From an uncultured Lachnospiraceae bacterium (GTDB lineage Bacteria; Bacillota; Clostridia; Lachnospirales; Lachnospiraceae): 37,449 bases of DNA. How positions within the stretch are numbered: the stretch's first letter is position 1; each line of letters begins with the position of its first letter. The notes below the pieces were generated by a model, which did not search any database, was not told the origin of the DNA, and saw nothing but the letters and a program-made list of their open reading frames with translations. The stretch spans positions 1-37,449 of the forward strand of contig CACZJD010000035.1 of assembly GCA_902781325.1 (NCBI GenBank). The letters are read 5' to 3'. The translations under genes and the position numbers were made by a program. Below are positions 1 through 9,139 of this stretch, one piece after another.

Positions 1-336
1 AGCATTCTTGGAAATAATGACGTTATTAGCGTCATCCTGCATGTACTCGAGCCCTTTTTCTTCCGCAAACGCCGCGATATAGTCACTGATCTCCTTCGTG
101 TGATGGGATCCGTGAGGAATCGCAGAGATCTCGCGGAAATAGTGGAACACTCTGTCAGCGTTGGCTTTCTCAAATTCCACGTTCTCTTCTTCCGGCCTTA
201 CAGGCGCTGTCTCCTCACTGTCTGCCGCACCGGAATCCGTCATAACTTCTGTCTTTGCGGCGTTCTCGATGCGGTTCTTCTTTCCTACGGAAGGTTTTCT
301 CTTGTGTGACTTGCGGCTTTTTCTGAATAATTGCAT
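1..336 (-). CDS. pepD: PepD-type cytosolic dipeptidase, N-terminal part (cut by window edge)
   Basis: Metal-dependent aminoacyl-histidine/non-specific dipeptidase of the M20 family; family members cleave dipeptides in the cytosol. Only the first 112 codons are in the window. From about residue 63 the protein reads VFHYFREISAIPHGSHHTKE and then ends near DDANNVIISKNA, which matches the start of the PepD catalytic domain. The ATG at 336 is preceded by an AGGAGTGA ribosome site. Before the domain there is an odd leader of about 60 residues, first Lys/Arg-rich (residues 1-25) and then Glu-rich, which usual PepD proteins lack. It lies 52 bases after hisF on the same strand with no terminator between, so it is probably the last visible gene of the response-regulator/kinase/hisHF unit. 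The family call is firm; the catalytic metal ligands lie outside the window. Confidence 0.82.
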   Translation of the reverse strand, partial: MQLFRKSRKSHKRKPSVGKKNRIENAAKTEVMTDSGAADSEETAPVRPEEENVEFEKANADRVFHYFREISAIPHGSHHTKEISDYIAAFAEEKGLEYMQDDANNVIISKNA

Positions 337-388
337 ATCTTCACTCCTGATTTTCGTTGTCAGTGACACATGTATGTCCGTCTTCCGA

Positions 389-1150
389 TCACAACCGGAC
401 CGGTATACCTCTGCCTTTGAGATATTCCTTGACCTCCGGGATCTCCAGTTCCTTATAGTGGAACAGGGACGCCGCCAGTGCCGCCTCCGCGCCTCCCTCA
501 GTCAGCGCGTCATAGAAGTGCTCCAGCTTTCCTGCTCCTCCCGAGGCGATCACGGGGATCGAAAGGCGTCCGGAAATGGCTCTTGTCAGTTCCAGATCGT
601 ACCCGGCCTTCGTTCCGTCACAGTCCATGCTGGTAAGCAGGATCTCGCCGGCTCCCAGTTCCCAGGCTCTGACCGCCCACTCTACGGCGTCTATTCCTGT
701 ATCGATCCTCCCGCCGCTTCGATAAACTGTCCAACCGCTGCCGTTTTTTCTTCTTCTTGCGTCGATCGCGACTACAATGCACTGACTGCCGAAGCGCTCT
801 GCTCCCTCGGCGATCAGTTCAGGCCTGAGGATCGCAGCCGAATTCACGGCAATCTTATCCGCTCCCTCTCTGAGGATCGCTTTCATGTCCTCCACGCTGC
901 GGATGCCGCCGCCGACAGTAAAAGGGATAAACACCCTCTCGGCAACTCTTCGCACCATATCCGCCACAGTCTTTCTGGCGTCGCTGGTCGCAGTGATGTC
1001 AAGAAATACCAGTTCATCCGCTCCAAGCCTGGAATAGGCTTCTCCGGTTTCCACGGGATCTCCCGCGTCTCGCAGCTGCACGAAATTGATACCCTTTACG
1101 ACCCGCCCGTCCTTTACGTCCAGGCAGGGGATGATTCTCTTGGTGAGCAT
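389..1150 (-). CDS. hisF: Imidazole glycerol phosphate synthase cyclase subunit HisF
   Basis: TIM-barrel cyclase of histidine biosynthesis. With ammonia from HisH it converts PRFAR to imidazole glycerol phosphate and AICAR. The 253-residue length is normal. The start reads [20 protein letters not shown], and the two catalytic aspartates expected in the family are present (D11 in the first strand, D130 in VVAID). The phosphate-binding loops GGGIRS (about 80-84) and ASGGAGK are present. An AAGGAG ribosome site precedes the ATG. It follows hisH by 42 bases, in the usual H-F pairing, but no other his genes are near; upstream are a response regulator and a kinase. Family assignment is very secure. 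Confidence 0.97.
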   Translation of the reverse strand: MLTKRIIPCLDVKDGRVVKGINFVQLRDAGDPVETGEAYSRLGADELVFLDITATSDARKTVADMVRRVAERVFIPFTVGGGIRSVEDMKAILREGADKIAVNSAAILRPELIAEGAERFGSQCIVVAIDARRRKNGSGWTVYRSGGRIDTGIDAVEWAVRAWELGAGEILLTSMDCDGTKAGYDLELTRAISGRLSIPVIASGGAGKLEHFYDALTEGGAEAALAASLFHYKELEIPEVKEYLKGRGIPVRL

Positions 1151-1192
1151 TAGCGCTCCTTTCTGTCAGACGAAAAAACGTTCCTCCGTTTT

Positions 1193-1798
1193 TCAGATCC
1201 CAAGGAAATTTCCCAGGATCTTCATTCCGACTGCTTCACTTTTCTCCGGATGGAACTGACAAGCGAAGACATTTCCCTTCTCCACTGCCGCGTCAATACG
1301 AACGCCATACTGTGTGGTGGCAGTCACGATCGAGGGATCCTCCGCTCTCAGATAATAAGAATGGACAAAATATACATAGGCGCCTTCCGAAAAACCATCA
1401 AAGAGTCTTCCGGGATTTGGAAAAGCGAGATCGTTCCACCCGATCTGCGGGACCTTTCTGCCGTCCCCTTCCGGGATCCTCAATATTTTGCCCTTCAAAA
1501 TGCACAGCCCTTCCGCGCCGGGGCTCTCCTCACTGCTCTCAAACAGGAGCTGAAGTCCCAGGCAGATACCAAGCAGGGGGATCTGTCGTCTTACAGCCTC
1601 CCTGAGCACTTCATCCAGGCCGTATTTCCTCAGGCGCGCCATAGCGTCGCCAAAAGCGCCCACTCCGGGCAGGATCACGTGATCCGCGGAGAGGATCACC
1701 TCTCTGTCCCTGGTCAGGACAGCTTCATGGCCGAGGAACCTTACGGCATTCTCGACGCTCTTGATATTTCCGGCACCGTAATCGATGATCGCAACCAT
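1193..1798 (-). CDS. hisH: Imidazole glycerol phosphate synthase glutaminase subunit HisH
   Basis: Class I glutamine amidotransferase that supplies ammonia to HisF. The chosen ATG at 1798 gives 201 residues beginning MVAIIDYGAGNIKSVENA, the normal HisH start. A longer frame to 1864 only adds kinase-overlapping codons. The catalytic triad is visible: C79 in GICLG, H183 and E185 in CQFHPEKSE. The oxyanion segment PGVGAFGDAM is at about 44-53. The ribosome site AGAGG lies inside the last codons of the histidine kinase, whose stop is 4 bases before this start, so translation is probably coupled to the kinase. That coupling is unusual for hisH. Family assignment is secure. Confidence 0.96.
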   Translation of the reverse strand: MVAIIDYGAGNIKSVENAVRFLGHEAVLTRDREVILSADHVILPGVGAFGDAMARLRKYGLDEVLREAVRRQIPLLGICLGLQLLFESSEESPGAEGLCILKGKILRIPEGDGRKVPQIGWNDLAFPNPGRLFDGFSEGAYVYFVHSYYLRAEDPSIVTATTQYGVRIDAAVEKGNVFACQFHPEKSEAVGMKILGNFLGI

Positions 1799-1802
1799 AT
1801 TC

Positions 1803-3377
1803 TCAATCCTCTTTGTCTGCTGATCCCGGAGTTGTATCCGCGACAGCCGCCTTTTCCAGTTCAAACCAGAACGAAACGCCGTTGTCGTAGTTGATCACGC
1901 CGTATCCCTGATGGAGCTGATCCATGATCGCCTTGACAACAGAAAGTCCCACGCCGGATCCGCCGTAAGCCCTGGTCCTGGCCTTGTCTACCTTGTAGAA
2001 CTTCTCCCACAGATGAGGCACTGACTCCTCGGGGATCGGTTTGCCGGTGTTGAAAACAACGATCCGAACACAATTCTGCTTCTCTTCAAAATGAATGTCA
2101 ATTACTTTTTCTCCCTCACAGTGATTCACCGCATTGGAGAAGTAGTTCATGAAGACTTCCTCCGTCCAGAACTCATCAGACCATACATAGAGCGGAGGAC
2201 GTTCTTCCATCCTGACCCGGATCTGCTTCTGCTCGGCGAGCACACCGGCACTGTTCAGACATCCCCTGACAAAGCCGACGATATCAAAGCGCACCATAGT
2301 AAACTGCGTGTCGCCGAATTCAAGCTGATTCAGAGACAAAAGCCTTGCGACCATCCTGTTCATCTTGTCTGCTTCATCTACGATCACATCTGTATAGAAC
2401 CTGATGCTGTCCGGGTTATCCGCGATACCCTCTGACAGCCCTTCCGCGTAACCTTTGATCAGGGCAAGCGGAGTCTTGAGTTCATGGGTCACATTGGAGA
2501 GAAATTCCTGCCGCATCTCCTCAGCTTTCTCTTTCCTCTCTATGTCCTCCCTGAGCTCGTTATTCGCCGTCTTGAGTTCTGAGATCGTCCTTTCCAAGAT
2601 CTCCGACAGTTCGTTGATATTCTCGCCGAGTTCCGCGATCTCCGTGCGGCTGTTTCCCTTGTATTTGGCACTGAAATCCAGTTTTTTCATTCTCGCCGAG
2701 ATCTCCGTCAGTTCCCGGATCGGCTGCGTCAGTCTCCCTGCGAGGAAGAGCGCAAAAAGTGCTCCCAGGAGCGATATCGCGATCCCCACATATCCCATGA
2801 ACCTGTTTGCGATCGCCGTGCTGTTGTGAATGCTTTCAAGCACAGTGCTGAGCAGACAGAAACTTTCATCATCCAGTACCCCGAAGAGTTCCATAGACTT
2901 GAGTTCCATGCGGCTGTCATAGATAATCTTCACGCTGTAATTGTCTTCCTCCGCGAGCGTACGGTAGACATAATACCGGCTCCTGACTTCCTCGCTCTGT
3001 TCGACGGCAGGCGTCTGTCCAAAGAGGTTGTCCCACATTCTGCGCACCATGGCAGAGCTGTCCGAGGCATGCATCTTCACGGTGGAACTCTCCGCGTCCA
3101 TCACGATCATGCTCACATTCTCCGTTCCCGCAAGAACGCTCAGTTTCTCGTCAAATTCCTCGGAGTCGATAGAATTGTTCTTGCTCGCCTCATTGACCTC
3201 ATGGTAGATCTGTGTCAGAGCGATCCTCTTCTCCCTGATGTAATAGCGCTCCAGGAATGTGCTGTTGATGACCCAGCACAGGCTGATCGCCCCGAGCATC
3301 AGAAAGAAAAATATGAGCGTGAACTGAATCTTTATGGAATACCGGCCCCTGCCGGAGCTTTTCTCAGTAGTACTCAC
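1803..3377 (-). CDS. Sensor histidine kinase (HAMP, HisKA, HATPase_c)
   Basis: Membrane sensor kinase, 524 residues, partner of the PhoB-type regulator just upstream. It has a first membrane segment at about residues 17-40, an extracytoplasmic sensor region of about 150 residues, a second membrane segment at about 194-214 and a HAMP region starting LTQPIREL. The phospho-acceptor H298 is in FLSNVTHELKTPLALIKGY, with the N box in NYFSNAVNH and the G boxes around GSGVGLSVVKAI. The sensor region has no motif I recognise, so the signal is unknown. The start is a GTG at 3377 with GGAGG 11 bases upstream, 37 bases after the regulator stop. The kinase is followed 4 bases later by hisH. Confidence 0.93.
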   Translation of the reverse strand: MSTTEKSSGRGRYSIKIQFTLIFFFLMLGAISLCWVINSTFLERYYIREKRIALTQIYHEVNEASKNNSIDSEEFDEKLSVLAGTENVSMIVMDAESSTVKMHASDSSAMVRRMWDNLFGQTPAVEQSEEVRSRYYVYRTLAEEDNYSVKIIYDSRMELKSMELFGVLDDESFCLLSTVLESIHNSTAIANRFMGYVGIAISLLGALFALFLAGRLTQPIRELTEISARMKKLDFSAKYKGNSRTEIAELGENINELSEILERTISELKTANNELREDIERKEKAEEMRQEFLSNVTHELKTPLALIKGYAEGLSEGIADNPDSIRFYTDVIVDEADKMNRMVARLLSLNQLEFGDTQFTMVRFDIVGFVRGCLNSAGVLAEQKQIRVRMEERPPLYVWSDEFWTEEVFMNYFSNAVNHCEGEKVIDIHFEEKQNCVRIVVFNTGKPIPEESVPHLWEKFYKVDKARTRAYGGSGVGLSVVKAIMDQLHQGYGVINYDNGVSFWFELEKAAVADTTPGSADKED

Positions 3378-3414
3378 GGTCTTTTCTGCCTCCGCGCATT
3401 GCGTACGGCGCGTT

Positions 3415-4089
3415 TTACGCCTCCAGTTTGTAGCCCATTCCCCAGATCGTCTTGATCAGTTCTCCTTTGGCCCCCAGTTTGCTTCTGAGTTTCTTGACGT
3501 GTGTGTCAATGGTCCTGGCGTCGCCAAAATAGTCATAATTCCAAACGTGGTTGAGTATTTTCTCTCTCGAGAGCGCGATCTTATTGTTCTCCATGAAATA
3601 TTCAAGCAGTTCAAACTCCTTGAAACTCAGTTCTACGGGCTGACCGTCGATCGTGACCTGATGAGCCGATTTATCCAGCACGATGCCGCTCAGCTCGATC
3701 CTGTCATTTTCTTCTTTCCCGCCGGTTCTTCGAAGGATCGCGTTGACTCTGGCAACCAGAGTGCGGGGACTGAAAGGCTTGGTGACATACTCGTCCACCC
3801 CCAGTTCAAAGCCGCGCAGTTCATCCCTCTCATCGGCGCGCGCCGTGAGCATGATCACAGGAACCTGGGATGATTCGCGTATTTCCCGCAGCACCTGCCA
3901 TCCGTCCATCTTCGGCATCATCACATCTAAAAGAATAAGAGCGATGTCCTTATTGCCGTAAAAGAGGTCCATGGCTTTCTCACCGTCTCCGGCTTCGAGC
4001 ACTTCGAAGCCTTCCCGCGCGAGAAAGTCCGACACGAGTTTGCGCATTCTCGCTTCATCGTCCACCACAAGAATCTTCTGTACTGCCAT
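3415..4089 (-). CDS. OmpR/PhoB-family response regulator
   Basis: DNA-binding response regulator, 224 residues. The receiver domain (1-120) shows the acidic pocket VVDDE (D10, D11), phospho-acceptor D55 in LILLDVMMP, T82 and K104 in VTKPFSP. The winged-helix output domain (about 130-222) includes LSFKEFELLEYFMEN and the YDYFGDARTIDTHVKKLRSKLG recognition region. A GAGGAG ribosome site precedes the ATG. It is the first gene of a minus-strand unit running into the kinase, hisH and hisF. A terminator from the debranching gene lies upstream (4149-4189). No strong sigma-A promoter could be picked out in the 60 bases between. Confidence 0.95.
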   Translation of the reverse strand: MAVQKILVVDDEARMRKLVSDFLAREGFEVLEAGDGEKAMDLFYGNKDIALILLDVMMPKMDGWQVLREIRESSQVPVIMLTARADERDELRGFELGVDEYVTKPFSPRTLVARVNAILRRTGGKEENDRIELSGIVLDKSAHQVTIDGQPVELSFKEFELLEYFMENNKIALSREKILNHVWNYDYFGDARTIDTHVKKLRSKLGAKGELIKTIWGMGYKLEA

Positions 4090-4148
4090 TTTTCTCTACT
4101 CCTCTTTTTTGTTCCGGACTCTTCCCGGTCCGCAGCGGCTTTTCAGGT

Positions 4149-4189
4149 TAAAAAATGAACCCCGCAAAACGGTCCAGCCTTCTGCGGGG
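4149..4189 (-). terminator. Intrinsic terminator after the debranching enzyme
   Basis: On the minus strand, a CCCCGCA/TGCGGGG stem (arms at 4183-4189 and 4160-4166) is followed by TTCA and a run of six T. It lies 68 bases past the debranching-enzyme stop and ahead of the response regulator, so it separates the two units. Confidence 0.8.
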
Positions 4190-4256
4190 TATGTCATACT
4201 TATCAGCATTTCCTGCACGCGCAGGACTTTTCACGGTAACCGATCCGCTTTCTTCA

Positions 4257-6434
4257 TCATTCCGGATGATAAAGTGTAAACACGGCGACGCTCCTCTCCT
4301 TCAGGGTGAAGATCGGGCTGTGCACAAATCTGCACTCCTCATGGAAATACTGCTCGTCGTCCGCGTCCGTATAGATGTTGACGCCCCAGGCCAGTCCGCC
4401 TGACAGCGCGGGGAGCCTGATCTGCTGTTTCTCCCAGTACGCGTTGATCGCCATATAGACCACATCGTCCTCGGAGTCGTCGGGAAGACGCCCCGCAAAC
4501 AGGATACCCAGGACTTTATTGCCCATTCCGATCACATGATTATCGGGATCCGCCCCGCAGCAGGTTACCGGCGCTAGTCCGCAGTGTGCCGGCTTCAGCG
4601 TCCGGGAAATGACCGGATGCTTCTTTCTGAACGCGATCACGTTTTTGACAAAGTCAAAGTGGTCCCTGTTGGCTTTCAGATAATCCCAGTTCAGCCAAGA
4701 GATCTCGCTGTCCTGACAGTAGCCGTTATTATTGCCGTACTGCGTATTTCCGAACTCATCTCCGGAAAGGATCATAGGAGTCCCGCGGCTGCACAGGAGA
4801 ACCGTCATCGCGTTTCTCATCATCTTCTGTCGAAGTGATTTGATGACGGGGTCGTCCGTATGCCCCTCCACACCGCAGTTCCAGCTTCTGTTGTCATCCG
4901 CGCCGTCCGTATTGTTCCAGCCGTTCGCCTCGTTGTGCTTGTGGTCGTAGGAGAACAGGTCATGCATTGTAAATCCGTCATGGCAGGTAACAAAATTCAC
5001 CGACGAATTGTAACCTGTGTAAGGTGCCTTTCCATACATATCCATGGAACCGGTGATCCTGGCCGCCGTCTCCGGCGCGTGCCAGTAATTTCCTTTGAGA
5101 AAATCGCGGATAGAATCTCTGTATCTTCCGTTCCACTCCGACCACCTGTTGTATGCGGGGAAACTGCCGACCTGATACATGCCGCCGGCATCCCAGGGCT
5201 CCGCGATCATCTTCGTCTTCATGAGCACCGGGTCTGTGCTGATCATCTTAAGAAGCGGCGGGTCAGACATGGGGGCGCCGTCCTCGTCTCTTGTCAGAAT
5301 GGAGGCAAGGTCGAATCGGAATCCGTCCACATGGTATTCCGTCACCCAGTATCTGAGACAGTCCACGATAAAGCGGCTCACCTGAGGATGATTGCAGTTG
5401 AATGTATTGCCGCAGCCGCTGAAATTGTAATAGTCTCCTCCAGGTGTCTGAGTGTAATAAATATTACTGTCTATCCCCTTAAAGGAGAAGAACGGGCCGT
5501 TCCTGTTGCCCTCGGCAGTGTGATTAAACACCACATCCAGAATGACCTCGATGCCCTCTTTCTTGAGAAGCCTGATCAGCTGCTTGAGCTCCGTTCCCTC
5601 TTCGTTATACTCGATCGAAGCCGTATAAGCTGTATTGGGCGCGAAGAAAGCGACCGTATTATAGCCCCAGTATTCCAGGAGCATCTTTCCGTTGTGGCTT
5701 CTTGCATTGATGCGCTCGTCAAATTCGAAGATCGGCATCAGTTCTAGCGCGGTGACCCCCAATTCCTTGAGATAAGGGATCTTCTCTATGATCCCTGCAA
5801 AAGTGCCGGGATACTGCACATCCGAAGTCTTGTGTCTTGTAAAGCCGCGGACATGCATTTCATATATGATCGAATCTTCCATCGGCGTACACGGGAAATT
5901 GTTCTCGGTCCACCGGAAATTCTCCTTCACGACCCTCGAGTGATAGTCAGCCTCAGCCTTGGCCACTCCCCATGCCCTCTGTCCCGTGACAGCTCTTGAA
6001 TAAGGATCAAGGATCAGCTTGTTGCGGTCAAAATAGAGCCCCTTTGAGGGATCAAAAGGTCCATCCATCTTATAGGCGTACTCAAAATCTTCCACGTCAA
6101 GGCCTGACACAAAGATCGAATAGGTGCTGCCGACCCTGTAAGATTCCGGAATGCGGATGATCGCATAAGGCACGGTCTGCTTTCTTTTGAATAAAAGAAG
6201 GTCACAGGAAGTCGCGCCCACGGACGAAATAGTAAAGTTCACCCCTCCGCGAAGCGCTCTTGCGCCGTTAAGCCTGTAGTTGCCGGGTCTGACATAAAAA
6301 CCCGAGATCTCATCAAGCTTTTCTTTTTTGTGTTCCCTGACAGACATGTGGGCCTTGATCGTTATGCTGTTTTTTTCTGTTTTCCTGCCGGACTGCCCTT
6401 CTAAAAGCCTCCGGACTACATCGAAACGCCTCAT
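4257..6434 (-). CDS. glgX: Glycogen debranching enzyme, GlgX/isoamylase type (GH13)
   Basis: Alpha-1,6-glucosidase that removes branches from glycogen or limit dextrins. The frame gives 725 residues. An N-terminal carbohydrate-binding-like beta domain (about 45-150) is followed by a (beta/alpha)8 barrel. Conserved GH13 regions are visible: VILDVVFNHT (about 298-307), nucleophile D375 in DGFRFDLAS, acid/base E412 in MIAEPWDAG, and the third aspartate D486 in FVTCHDGF. The C-terminal beta domain ends near TLYHPE. Two starts are possible: the ATG at 6434 (GAGG about 15 bases upstream) and an inner ATG at 6347 (AAGG 6 bases upstream, MSVREHKKEK). The first 29 residues are basic and not needed for the fold. 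It is flanked by terminators, so it is likely a single-gene unit. No glg synthesis genes are near. Confidence 0.92.
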   Translation of the reverse strand: MRRFDVVRRLLEGQSGRKTEKNSITIKAHMSVREHKKEKLDEISGFYVRPGNYRLNGARALRGGVNFTISSVGATSCDLLLFKRKQTVPYAIIRIPESYRVGSTYSIFVSGLDVEDFEYAYKMDGPFDPSKGLYFDRNKLILDPYSRAVTGQRAWGVAKAEADYHSRVVKENFRWTENNFPCTPMEDSIIYEMHVRGFTRHKTSDVQYPGTFAGIIEKIPYLKELGVTALELMPIFEFDERINARSHNGKMLLEYWGYNTVAFFAPNTAYTASIEYNEEGTELKQLIRLLKKEGIEVILDVVFNHTAEGNRNGPFFSFKGIDSNIYYTQTPGGDYYNFSGCGNTFNCNHPQVSRFIVDCLRYWVTEYHVDGFRFDLASILTRDEDGAPMSDPPLLKMISTDPVLMKTKMIAEPWDAGGMYQVGSFPAYNRWSEWNGRYRDSIRDFLKGNYWHAPETAARITGSMDMYGKAPYTGYNSSVNFVTCHDGFTMHDLFSYDHKHNEANGWNNTDGADDNRSWNCGVEGHTDDPVIKSLRQKMMRNAMTVLLCSRGTPMILSGDEFGNTQYGNNNGYCQDSEISWLNWDYLKANRDHFDFVKNVIAFRKKHPVISRTLKPAHCGLAPVTCCGADPDNHVIGMGNKVLGILFAGRLPDDSEDDVVYMAINAYWEKQQIRLPALSGGLAWGVNIYTDADDEQYFHEECRFVHSPIFTLKERSVAVFTLYHPE

Positions 6435-6499
6435 AACCGATTGTTAATGCCTCACTTAAACGTTTTATATGCAAAATCCCGTTTCTGAATCATCATACT

Positions 6500-6516
6500 C
6501 TAAAATAATATTTTAG
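6500..6516. promoter_or_regulatory. AT-rich palindrome upstream of the debranching gene
   Basis: Seven-base arms CTAAAAT/ATTTTAG with a three-base centre, 66 bases ahead of the glgX frame. It could be a regulator site, since no strong -10/-35 pair is obvious nearby. The 178-base gap 6435-6612 otherwise holds only the oad-operon terminator. Confidence 0.35.
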
Positions 6517-6552
6517 CAGATAATGCACCTGTTGGAAAGTTTTGACTGTATC

Positions 6553-6589
6553 AAAAAAGACCCGAAAGAGCCTTGTTCTCTTCCGGGTC
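6553..6589 (-). terminator. Intrinsic terminator closing the decarboxylase operon
   Basis: On the minus strand a 12-base stem (GACCCGGAAGAG with CTCTTTCGGGTC, one mismatch) with a seven-base loop is followed directly by six T. It sits just after the oadA stop at 6613. Confidence 0.9.
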
Positions 6590-6612
6590 CTGATTTTGTA
6601 CAATTTTACACT

Positions 6613-7969
6613 TTATGCGGGATAAGCGCCGTTAGCAGTGTCTGCCTTGGTCAGATCCACTTTTTCCTGCTGCGCGAGACGATACTTGAAGAAATCGACC
6701 GCAACCTGAGGGAACAGAGCGTAGGACAGAACGTCCTCATCCTGCTGCTTCCACTGCGCGCACTCCGCCTCGAACTGAGGCAGCTGCGGAGGAATCAGGT
6801 CTGCAGGTCTGCAGGTGATTCTCTCTTCGTCGCCGATGACCTTCTTGACAACTTCCTCGTTCATAGGCTTGATAGTCTGGCCGTACTTGCCGCGGATCAG
6901 GTCCTTGGTCTGCTCGGTAGCCATCTTGTAGCGCTCGCCCATAAGTACGTTCATGACAGCCTGTGTGCCGACGATCTGGGAAGAAGGAGTAACCAGCGGT
7001 GTCGGAAGCGCCCTGTTCTGCCAGCTGGCTCACCATATTGGAAAGCATTCCGCCGGGAACCTGGTAGATCAGAGTTCTGATATTAACACCGAGCACCTTG
7101 GTGCTGAGAAGGCCGTTTTCAAGGCACTCCTCGCGATAAGGCGTGAAGTAATCCGCGATCTCTTTAAGAAGAGCCTGGTCGAGACCTGTGTCTCTCTCGG
7201 TTCCCTTCAGAGCGCCGACCATAACCTCGGTAGCGGGCTGGGATGTACCCAGAGCCAGAGGGCTGATCGCGCAGTCAATGATATCGACGCCTGCCTCGAT
7301 CGCCTTGAGGTAAGTCATGCTTCCGCAGCCGGAAGTGTAGTGAGTGTGCAGCTCGATCGGGATATCGGTTCCTCTCTTGAGAGCCTTAACGAGCTTCTCC
7401 GCGTCGTAGGGAAGAAGCAGACCGGCCATATCTTTGATGCAGAGGGAATCCGCGCCCATCTCTTCGATCTCGCGCGCGATGTTCATCCAGTAATCCTCTG
7501 TATAAGCATCGCCAAGTGTGTAGGAAAGCGCGATCTGAGCGTGTCCGCCCTCTTTCTTTGTGGCTTTAACGGAAGTCTCAAGGTTTCTGAGGTCATTGAG
7601 ACAGTCAAAGATACGGATCCTGTCGATTCCGTTCGCGATGGACTTCTGGACAAAATATTCAACTACGTCATCACTGTAGTGGCTGTAGCCGAGAAGGTTC
7701 TGTCCGCGCAGAAGCATCTGCATGGGAGTCTTTTTAAATTTCTCTTTGAGTTTTCTCAGTCTCTCCCACGGATCTTCCTTGAGGAAGCGCAGGCAGGAAT
7801 CGAATGTGGCACCGCCCCACATCTCGACTGCTTCATAGCCTACCTGATCCATTTTATCTGCAATAGGGAGCATTACTTCGGTGGGCATTCTGGTCGCGAT
7901 CAGGGACTGATGTGCGTCACGAAGGACTGTCTCCATAATTCTTACCGGTTTTTTAACCTGTTCTGACAT
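6613..7969 (-). pseudogene. oadA: Oxaloacetate decarboxylase alpha (5S-type carboxyltransferase), frameshifted by an internal deletion
   Basis: Biotin-dependent carboxyltransferase subunit that would move CO2 from oxaloacetate to the biotin carrier. The 5' part is normal: MSEQVKKPVRIMETVLRDAH, with the DAHQS start of the HMGL-like barrel, then ELHTHYTSG with its metal-binding histidines. At about 6998-7003 the frame shifts: after residues AEQGASD the protein continues in another frame as PLVTPSSQIVGTQAVMNVL and runs normally to LTKADTANGAYPA at 6613. Family members carry about 20 more residues between those blocks, so this is a deletion of roughly 60 bases not divisible by three, not a one-base slip. 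Together the two halves span about 451 codons. Without repair the first frame reads on into 163 or so unrelated codons, stopping at 6737. It could be a true mutation or an assembly error. Confidence 0.85.
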
Positions 7970-7983
7970 GTTTTTCCTCCTAG

Positions 7984-9110
7984 TTATACAATTCCGAATA
8001 CGGCCATGAACACACCTGCAACGACCGCTGTTCCGATAACGCCTGCGACGTTGGGTCCCATAGCATGCATCAGCAGGAAGTTGGAAGGATCATACTCCGA
8101 ACCGACCTTCTGGGATACACGCGCTGCCATAGGAACAGCAGAGACGCCTGCGGAACCGATCAGAGGATTGATCTTTCCGCCGGTAGCGATCTTCATCAGC
8201 TGGCCGAACATGACGCCCGCAAATGTTCCGAACGAGAACGCGATCAGGCCCAGTGCCACGATCTTGAGGGTGGTGACATTCAGGAAAGCTTCTGCGCTGT
8301 ACCCAGAAGAATGACAACGATGTACATCATCGCGTTGCTGGCTGTCTCCGTCAGCTGTCTGACAACGCCGCACTCGCGGAAGAGGTTGCCCAGCATCAGC
8401 ATACCTACCAGAGGCGCTGTAGTGGGAAGGATCATGCAGACGACGATCGTTACCACGATCGGGAAAAGGATCTTTTCCAGCTTGGATACAGGACGCAGCT
8501 GGCTCATTCTGATCCTCTTGTCCTTGTCAGATGTAAACAGCTTCATGATCGGGGGCTGGATGATCGGAACCAGCGACATATAGGAATACGCCGCGACCGC
8601 GATCGGACCCAGCAGTTCTGTCTGTCCCAGCTTGGAGCACAGGAAGATGGATGTCGGGCCGTCCGCGCCTCCGATGATGGAAATAGCTGCAGCCGCTTTT
8701 CCGTTGAATCCCAGCGCGATCGCGCCGAAGTAAGCGGAAAAGATACCGAACTGTGCTGCCGCTCCCATAAGGAAGCTCGAAGGACTTGCGATCAGGGGAC
8801 CGAAATCCGTCATAGCGCCGACGCCCATGAAGATCAGGGAAGGCAGGATCGCCCATTCGTCGAGCATGAAGAAATAGTACAGAAGGCCGCCGTTTGCCGT
8901 CTCGGTAGGCGCAGCCATAATATCCGGATAGATATTTACCAGCAGCATGCCGAATGAGATCGGAACAAGCAAAAGGGGTTCAAATTCCTTGGCAACAGCA
9001 AGGTACATGAACACGAGAGCCACAACGATCATGAGGTAGTTGCCCCATGTCAGGTTCATAAAAGCGGTCTGATGTACTAAGTTATCAAGAGTACGTGTAA
9101 TATATTCCAT
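7984..9110 (-). pseudogene. oadB: Na+-translocating decarboxylase beta subunit, frameshifted by a small deletion
   Basis: Integral membrane subunit that decarboxylates carboxybiotin and pumps Na+. Frame one (9110 to 8280) carries membrane helices and the GGADGPTSIF segment containing the family's key aspartate. It ends abnormally after [12 protein letters not shown]. The rest continues in another frame from about 8300 as [18 protein letters not shown] through [17 protein letters not shown] and [13 protein letters not shown] to the stop at 7984. Family members have about seven more residues (a LTVGATA-like stretch) at this point, so roughly 20 bases are missing and the frame is lost. An AGGAGGTC site precedes the ATG. 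It lies between the biotin carrier and oadA. Either a genuine lesion or an assembly fault. Confidence 0.85.
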
Positions 9111-9139
9111 ATAACTTAGACCTCCTTGAAGTCAGATGA

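Noticed and set aside
161..1153. Long open frame opposite hisF
   Set aside because: hisF has complete family motifs and a ribosome site; the opposite frame has none and resembles no known family.
1170..1193. Small A/T-rich hairpin between hisH and hisF
   Set aside because: AAAAACG/CGTTTTT stem is weak, largely A-T, and sits over the ribosome-site region; hisF clearly shares the unit.
4090..4148. Promoter for the response regulator
   Set aside because: No -10/-35 pair good enough to call.
6961..8310. Possible programmed frameshifts in oadA and oadB
   Set aside because: No slippery heptamer or downstream pseudoknot is visible at either site, and codons are missing compared with the families, so recoding would not restore full-length proteins.
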